Of a stretch of 64,000 nucleotides of DNA, positions 57,288 through 64,000 are shown piece after piece; positions within the stretch are counted from its first letter, which is position 1; the number at the start of each line of letters is the position of its first letter. A program made the position numbers and the translations under genes. This DNA comes from Polaromonas sp. GTDB taxonomy: Bacteria; Pseudomonadota; Gammaproteobacteria; Burkholderiales; Burkholderiaceae_C. The notes beneath the pieces were generated by a model that saw only the letters and a program-made list of their open reading frames with translations, was not told where the DNA came from and searched no databases. The stretch lies in the NCBI GenBank assembly GCA_021737975.1, contig JAIPCZ010000008.1:1-64000 (forward strand). Reading direction: 5' to 3'.

Positions 57288-58241
57288 TCAGACCGCGTGT
57301 GCGCCGAGTTGCAGGATCAAGTGGTGGTTCAAGTGTTCCCGAACCCTTGATGCGGGCAGGGCTGCGGCGATGGCCGCATTGCTGCTGCCGGTGTGCAGGC
57401 GCGGCGGACGCATCAGCTGGCCTTTGTCGGTAAGCACAATCGCCACGTCGGGACCTGTCGTCTGCTTGCTGCGGCGCATCACCACGCCCACGGTGGCGTT
57501 GTCAAGCTGCACGAACGTGCCGGGCGGGAACAGGCCCACCACGCGCACGAGCGCCTCGCCGACCTGGTTGTTGTGCGCCGGGCTTGCCGTGACGATGCTG
57601 TTGGCTGACTCGGTTGCACTGCGTCCCTCACGTGACTGCCGCGGGCTGATCATTGCGGCATAACGGTCCACCACATGCAGCATGTGCGCCAGGCGCTGCA
57701 GCGGAGGCAAGCGCACCAGTTCCTGCTCAAAGGCCGGGTCTTGATGATGCCCCCGCACGGTTTGCAGCCAGAGTTCATTGTTGATGCCCAGTGCTTGCAA
57801 CAGGTCTGCCCCGCGCGCCTCATGGGTGCGCACCTCGAGCTCCTGCGCCGGGGTGGGTCGGCCGCGCTGGGTGGCCAGCTGGTCCTGCAACGCGGTCATG
57901 GCAATGTTCATGGTCAGGGCCGCCTGAACCAGGCTGTCGCGCTCGGCCGCAGGCAGTTGAACTTCCTCGGCAAGCAGATGGCACAAGACACCACACATCA
58001 GGGCGTGCGAGGCGCTGTAGCCCACGGGTGTGTGGCTGGCCAGCTGAAACAGCAGGTAGAGCGCGACGTCGGTGTCGTACTGGATCAGGTTTTGCATCCA
58101 GCGGTCGTACTGCTGAATGCGCTGCGGGAATTGCTGGACGCTGTGCGGATGGCTCAGGACGATGCCCAGGCCCGATTCAAGATCGGACCAGAGACCCAGC
58201 AAGTCTTCGTACTCGTCCTCGGACTTCAGGATGAAGCTCAT
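57288..58241 (-). CDS. HD-GYP-related protein lacking the HD pair
   Basis: 317 residues. The central region keeps the shape of an HD-GYP domain: ASHALMCGVLCHLLA, THEARGADLL, a GHH(Q) pair and VVDRYAAM. But where the family has LHDIG it reads LTMNIAM, so the metal-binding His-Asp doublet is absent, and no GYP motif follows. It is likely a binding or regulatory protein, not a c-di-GMP phosphodiesterase. Upstream is yajQ. Confidence 0.75.
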   Translation of the reverse strand: MSFILKSEDEYEDLLGLWSDLESGLGIVLSHPHSVQQFPQRIQQYDRWMQNLIQYDTDVALYLLFQLASHTPVGYSASHALMCGVLCHLLAEEVQLPAAERDSLVQAALTMNIAMTALQDQLATQRGRPTPAQELEVRTHEARGADLLQALGINNELWLQTVRGHHQDPAFEQELVRLPPLQRLAHMLHVVDRYAAMISPRQSREGRSATESANSIVTASPAHNNQVGEALVRVVGLFPPGTFVQLDNATVGVVMRRSKQTTGPDVAIVLTDKGQLMRPPRLHTGSSNAAIAAALPASRVREHLNHHLILQLGAHAV

Positions 58242-58277
58242 GATGCGGCGCCGGCCCAGGAAGAGAAATGCGTCGGA

Positions 58278-58763
58278 TTAATCGCGAAAATTGTCGAAGC
58301 TCAGCGGTATGTCGGTGATTTCCTTGCGCATCAGCGCCATCGCGGCCTGCAAGTCGTCGCGCTTGGTGCCGCTCACGCGCAGTTTGCCGTCCTGGATGGC
58401 GGCCTGCACCTTGATCTTGCTGTCCTTGATGATGCGCTGGATTTTTTTGCCCAGTTCGGTCTCGATGCCGTCGCGCACCTTGATGACCTGCTTGACTTTG
58501 TCGCCGCCCATTTTCTGCACGTCGCCCTTGTCCAGAAAACGCACATCGACATTGCGCTTGGTGAGCTTGTTGCGCAGGATGTCCTCGATCTGGCTGAGTT
58601 GAAAATCAGCGTCGCCAATCAGCGTGATTTCCTTGTCCTTGAGCTCGATGGCAGCCGGCGTGCCCTTGAAGTCAAAGCGGGTGGTGATTTCCTTGCTGGT
58701 GTTTTCAATGGCGTGTTTCACATCGACCATGCTGGCTTCGCAAACGGTATCAAAAGAGGGCAT
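58278..58763 (-). CDS. yajQ: YajQ-family nucleotide-binding protein
   Basis: 161 residues, the usual length. [18 protein letters not shown] and [15 protein letters not shown] and the final [11 protein letters not shown] are highly conserved. Members bind cyclic di-GMP or act as RNA/nucleotide-binding regulators. It is followed by the degenerate HD-type gene, and divergent from murB. Confidence 0.93.
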   Translation of the reverse strand: MPSFDTVCEASMVDVKHAIENTSKEITTRFDFKGTPAAIELKDKEITLIGDADFQLSQIEDILRNKLTKRNVDVRFLDKGDVQKMGGDKVKQVIKVRDGIETELGKKIQRIIKDSKIKVQAAIQDGKLRVSGTKRDDLQAAMALMRKEITDIPLSFDNFRD

Positions 58764-58796
58764 AAGGGTTCTCGCTAAATGTTCGACAATCCCGCC

Positions 58797-59870
58797 ATGT
58801 TAGTCCAGAAAAACGTTCCCCTTCAGCCTTTTAACACCTTCCACATCGTGGCCAAGGCCCATGCGCTGGTGCGCATCAGCGGTGAAGCGGATGTGCTGGC
58901 GCTGCTGGCCGACCCCGAATGGGCCGCGGCGCCGAAATTCGTGCTCGGTGGCGGCAGCAACATCGTGCTCACCGGCGATGTCAAACCCCTGGTGCTGAAA
59001 GTCGAGGTGATGGGACGCCGGTTGCTGCGGGAAACGTCCAAAGCCTTCATCGTGGAAGCCGGTGCCGGCGAAAACTGGCAGGACTTTGTCACCTGGGCGC
59101 TTGAAGCCGGCTATCCCGGGCTGGAAAACATGGCGCTGATTCCGGGCACGGTGGGCGCCTCGCCCGTGCAGAACATCGGCGCCTATGGGGTCGAGCTGCA
59201 AGACCGCTTTGACTCGCTGGATGCCATTGACCTGCAGACCGGCCAGCTGTTCACCCTGAATGCGGCGCAATGCGCTTTCGGCTACCGCGACTCGGTGTTC
59301 AAACATAGCAGCGCCGCGGATTCCGAGGCCTGTCACCAGGCCGTGGGCCTGAAAGACCGGGTGCTGATTCTGCGCGTGCGTTTTGCTCTGCCCAAACCCT
59401 GGAAGCCGGTGCTGGGTTATGCCGACATCGACAAAAAGATGGCCGAGCAGGGTGTCGGCCAGCCGACCGCGCGGCAGCTGTACGACTGGGTCTGCGCCAT
59501 TCGACGCGCCAAGCTGCCCGACCCGGACGTTATCGGCAACGCCGGCAGTTTCTTCAAAAACCCCACGGTCACCCCCGAGCAATGCGCCGACATCATCGCC
59601 CGCGAGCCCAAGCTGGTGCACTACGTGCTGGCCGATGGCTCGGTCAAGCTGGCCGCTGGCTGGCTCATCGACGCCTGCGGCTGGCGCGGCAAGTCAGTCG
59701 GGCAGGCGGGCGTTTATGAAAAACAGGCGCTGGTGCTGGTCAACCGCGGCACCGGTGTGGAAGGATCGGGCGCCACAGGAGGCGAGGTCATGACGCTTGC
59801 CAAAGCGATCCAGACCAGCGTGTACGAACGTTTTGGCATCCGGCTGGAGACCGAACCGGTCATTATTTGA
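58797..59870 (+). CDS. murB: UDP-N-acetylenolpyruvoylglucosamine reductase
   Basis: 357 residues from 58797 (an ATG at 58779 would add six). FAD-binding region with [12 protein letters not shown] and [10 protein letters not shown], the substrate region [17 protein letters not shown], catalytic Ser in [10 protein letters not shown] and a C-terminal Glu are present (E. coli-type MurB). It makes UDP-MurNAc for peptidoglycan. The chosen start matches the typical [10 protein letters not shown]-terminus. Confidence 0.94.
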   Translation: MLVQKNVPLQPFNTFHIVAKAHALVRISGEADVLALLADPEWAAAPKFVLGGGSNIVLTGDVKPLVLKVEVMGRRLLRETSKAFIVEAGAGENWQDFVTWALEAGYPGLENMALIPGTVGASPVQNIGAYGVELQDRFDSLDAIDLQTGQLFTLNAAQCAFGYRDSVFKHSSAADSEACHQAVGLKDRVLILRVRFALPKPWKPVLGYADIDKKMAEQGVGQPTARQLYDWVCAIRRAKLPDPDVIGNAGSFFKNPTVTPEQCADIIAREPKLVHYVLADGSVKLAAGWLIDACGWRGKSVGQAGVYEKQALVLVNRGTGVEGSGATGGEVMTLAKAIQTSVYERFGIRLETEPVII

Positions 59871-59914
59871 GCGCGGCGGCGCGATTTCTTCCTTTTTTAG
59901 CGCATCATCACCTC

Positions 59915-60874
59915 ATGAAAAAAATACTTGTCTTAGGCGGTACCGGCTTTGTCGGCACCCACGTGTGTGAAAAGCTCGTGCGCGAGAACTGGCAGGTCAC
60001 GGTCGCCACGCGGCGCCGGTCCAATGCCGATGCGGTGATGCATTTGCCTGGCCTCACCGTGCAAGAGCTCGACGTGCACGATGAAGCGGCCCTGACGCGG
60101 GTTGCCGCAGGGCATGACGCGCTGGTGAACCTGGTGGCCATTTTGCATGGCACGCAGGCGGCGTTTGAGCGAGTGCATGTGGCCTTGCCGCAAAAAATCG
60201 CCCATGCCTGCCTGGCCGCAGGCGTTGCGCAGGTGGTGCACGTCAGCGCGCTGGGAGCCGATTCGCTGCAGCCCGCGCTGGCACCATCCATGTACTTGCG
60301 CACCAAGGGCGAGGGCGAGGCGGTGCTGGTGCAAGCTGCCATGGGCGGCAGCGCCGGTGACGCAGCGCAGGCCGGGTTTGACCTGAGCATTCTGCGCCCC
60401 AGTGTTATTTTTGGCGCCGAGGACAAATTTTTGAACATGTTTGCCAAACTGCAAAAGCTGCTGCCGATGGTTCCCTTGGCGGGTGCTGATGCCAAGTTTC
60501 AGCCGGTCTGGGTGCAAGACGTGGCGATGGCGGTGGTGCGCTGCCTGGCCGGGGCCAGCGCCCAGCCCTCGCCGCGCGTGATCGAGGCTTTTGGACCGGA
60601 AATTCTGACCCTGAAACAACTGGTGCAAATCTCGGCCCAACTCAGCGGCGCAGGCGGCGGCATGGGCCGGCTGGTGATCCCATTGCCGGGTTGGGCAGCG
60701 CGCTTGCAGGCCACGGTCATGGGCATGGCCCCGGGTGAGCCGATGATGAGCCTGGACAACCTGGACTCGATGAAGGTCGACAACGTCGCCACGGGCAAGC
60801 ACCCCGGGCTCGATTCCCTCGGCATCAAGGCCTCGGCCTTGCGGCCGATTGCCAAGCAATACCTCGGCCGGTAA
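59915..60874 (+). CDS. NAD(P)-binding epimerase-like protein (NDUFA9-like SDR)
   Basis: 319 residues. N-terminal GGTGFVGTHVCEKL nucleotide-binding motif, SALGAD with a partial YLRTKGEGE active-site region, and a proline-rich C-terminal domain. Atypical extended SDRs of this kind include complex I NDUFA9-type proteins and epimerase-like redox sensors. Start at the ATG before the Rossmann motif. Confidence 0.86.
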   Translation: MKKILVLGGTGFVGTHVCEKLVRENWQVTVATRRRSNADAVMHLPGLTVQELDVHDEAALTRVAAGHDALVNLVAILHGTQAAFERVHVALPQKIAHACLAAGVAQVVHVSALGADSLQPALAPSMYLRTKGEGEAVLVQAAMGGSAGDAAQAGFDLSILRPSVIFGAEDKFLNMFAKLQKLLPMVPLAGADAKFQPVWVQDVAMAVVRCLAGASAQPSPRVIEAFGPEILTLKQLVQISAQLSGAGGGMGRLVIPLPGWAARLQATVMGMAPGEPMMSLDNLDSMKVDNVATGKHPGLDSLGIKASALRPIAKQYLGR

Positions 60875-60885
60875 GGCCTGACTTT

Positions 60886-62552
<1,667 letters not shown>

Positions 62553-62603
62553 GGTGATGTGGGAAATACGAACAAAATTTGCGGGTGAGAGCAAGATTTT
62601 AGG

Positions 62604-62984
62604 TTATGCCTCCAGCCCGAGCGCACCAGCGCGTGCGGCGAAGGTTTCTGCATTGAAGCCTACCGTGACGCGCTGGTCGGGCCACAGCACCACCGGGCGC
62701 TTGATCACACTGGGCTGGGCCAGCATCAGGGCGCTGGCGGAACGCTCGTCGATCACGGCGGCGCGGGTGGTTTCGTCGAGCTTGCGCCAGGTTGTGCCCT
62801 TGCGGTTCAGCAGGGCCGGCTCGCCGACCTGCGCCAGCCATTTTGGCAGCAGTTCGGCTGGAGCGCCCTGTTTCTTGAAGTCATGAAATTGGTGGGCCAG
62901 CGCATGCTCGGTGAGCCAGGCGCGTGCCTTTTTGACCGTGTCGCAATTGGGGATGCCGTAAACAGTGAGGATGGGGGGGTTCAT
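62604..62984 (-). CDS. ArsC/Spx-family thioredoxin-fold protein (YffB-like)
   Basis: 126 residues. GIPNCDTVKKARAWL carries the single active-site Cys at about residue 14, followed by a helix, KRPVVLWPDQ with cis-Pro, and GF. YffB/arsenate-reductase-related proteins use glutathione; arsenate activity is not certain. The start is chosen at 62984 although the ribosome site is weak. Confidence 0.87.
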   Translation of the reverse strand: MNPPILTVYGIPNCDTVKKARAWLTEHALAHQFHDFKKQGAPAELLPKWLAQVGEPALLNRKGTTWRKLDETTRAAVIDERSASALMLAQPSVIKRPVVLWPDQRVTVGFNAETFAARAGALGLEA

Positions 62985-63064
62985 GGCCGCCATCATGCCA
63001 TTAACGGGATTTGGAACCGGATGTGACTCGGGCTGGAGGCGTCTGGTGGACAATTCAGGCCTGT

Positions 63065-64000
63065 ATGAACTCAATACCCCAAAACCTCAACGACTGGCTC
63101 GCCCATTGCGAGCAACTTCATCCGATCACCATTGACATGGGCCTGGAGCGTGTGCGCGCGGTGGCCCGGCGCATGGGCATTGGTTTTGATTGTCCGGTGA
63201 TCACCGTGGCCGGCACCAATGGCAAGGGTTCGACCTGCGTCATGCTCGAATCCATTTTGCTGCAGGCGGGCTACCGCACCGGGGTCTATACCTCACCGCA
63301 TCTGGTGCATTTCGAAGAGCGATTGCGACTCAATGGTGAGCCCGTCAAGGCGCCTGAACTGGTGGCGGCCTTTGAGCGGGTGGAGAGTGCGCGGGTCCAG
63401 CATCATGACGCGGTCTCGCTGACTTATTTCGAATTCACCACGCTGGCCATTCTGGACGTGATGCGCAACAGCCGGCTTGATGTGGTGATTCTTGAGGTGG
63501 GCCTGGGTGGGCGGCTGGACGCGGTCAATATCATCGAGCCTGACTGCGCCATCATCACCAGCATCGATCTCGACCACACTGCGCTGCTGGGCCGAACCCG
63601 TGACGCCGTGGGCTATGAAAAGGCTGGCATCATGCGCACGGGCAAGCCGGTGGTGGTGAGCGACCCCATGCCGCCGCAAAGTGTGCTGGACCGGGCGCTC
63701 GAGGTGGGCGCGGACCTGTGGCGCGTGGGGGTGGACTTCAATGTGACCGGCGACAAGCTGCAGTGGGCCTGGGCCGGGCGAGGCAGACGTTACAGCGGCA
63801 TGGCCTACCCGGCGCTGCTGGGCGCCAACCAGCTGGTCAACGCGGCGGGCGTCCTGGCGGCGCTGAATGCCTTGCGCGACCGCCTGCCGATCACGGCCCA
63901 GGCGGTTCGCAACGGTTTTGCCTTTGTCGACCTGCCTGGGCGCTTTCAGATTGTGCCCGGCCAGCCCAATCTTGTGCTGGATGTCGCACACAACCCGCAT
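63065..64000 (+). CDS. folC: Dihydrofolate/folylpolyglutamate synthase (3' end outside window)
   Basis: 312 codons are visible from ATG 63065; the frame is open to the edge. P-loop TVAGTNGKGST (near residue 48), SPHLVHFEERL, EVGLGGRLDAVN and SIDLDHTALLG are typical of FolC, which adds glutamate to dihydropteroate and folates in the cytoplasm. Divergent from the ArsC-like gene. Confidence 0.95.
   Translation, partial: MNSIPQNLNDWLAHCEQLHPITIDMGLERVRAVARRMGIGFDCPVITVAGTNGKGSTCVMLESILLQAGYRTGVYTSPHLVHFEERLRLNGEPVKAPELVAAFERVESARVQHHDAVSLTYFEFTTLAILDVMRNSRLDVVILEVGLGGRLDAVNIIEPDCAIITSIDLDHTALLGRTRDAVGYEKAGIMRTGKPVVVSDPMPPQSVLDRALEVGADLWRVGVDFNVTGDKLQWAWAGRGRRYSGMAYPALLGANQLVNAAGVLAALNALRDRLPITAQAVRNGFAFVDLPGRFQIVPGQPNLVLDVAHNPH

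Overview
The window looks like chromosomal DNA of a betaproteobacterium of the Comamonadaceae (Rhodoferax/Polaromonas-like). The grounds are the family resemblance of the housekeeping proteins (Dcd, PrfB, PepN, ArgG, MurB, PlsY), high-GC codon use and tightly packed gene pairs with ATGA or TGATG overlaps. This is inference from protein character; no database was searched. Both ends cut genes: an ABC permease at base 1 and folC at base 64000.

Layout. (1) 1-9030: an ABC permease/HlyD export pair, a 370-bp gap with two remarkable related hairpins, then dcd, a DEAD-box helicase, apaH, a CNNM/CBS transporter, a broken ydcF, a small membrane methyltransferase and thpR. (2) 9072-20551: a stress locus of small Hsp20, Lon-like protease, cyclopropane-fatty-acid-synthase-like enzyme, second FtsH, zinc alcohol dehydrogenase, B12-dependent ribonucleotide reductase, homospermidine synthase, an LMW-phosphatase remnant and YccF. 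(3) 20552-32100: an accessory stretch. Its core is an eight-gene minus-strand catabolic cluster (two Gfo/Idh/MocA dehydrogenases, a zinc alcohol dehydrogenase, a complete TRAP transporter, an IclR regulator and a sialidase-fold protein), flanked by repeat-rich DNA with gene remnants. (4) 32102-34222: divergent groEL with a host-attachment-protein gene, which resembles a continuation of the stress locus. (5) 34360-38909: a group of cytochrome c, FG-GAP propeller and four other exported or lipoprotein genes of unknown function. (6) 39214-64000: mostly housekeeping, with tRNA-Thr, fbp, pepN, a HAD phosphatase, prfB with its programmed frameshift, an acyl-CoA synthetase, an iron/phosphonate-type ABC importer with LysR regulator, ybaK, plsY, a degenerate HD protein beside yajQ, murB, argG, ppnP and folC.

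Main observations. Four sites resembling FNR/Anr boxes (TTGA-N6-TCAT and its mirror) lie upstream of hsp20, nrdJ, ftsH2/cfa and groEL2. Each is followed, 28.5 or 29.5 bp from its centre, by a TAnnnT hexamer, the geometry of a class II FNR promoter. The ftsH2/cfa site does this symmetrically in both directions. This suggests one oxygen- or redox-responsive regulon, reminiscent of the low-oxygen-activated locus known from Burkholderia, now split by the catabolic island. Separately, at least three genes (ydcF, LMW phosphatase, DJ-1/PfpI) are broken in the same way: recognisable N- and C-terminal parts joined across a missing middle. The catabolic island is the best candidate for an undescribed pathway: its sialidase-fold protein has no signal peptide, and its transporter class normally carries small organic acids or sugar acids.
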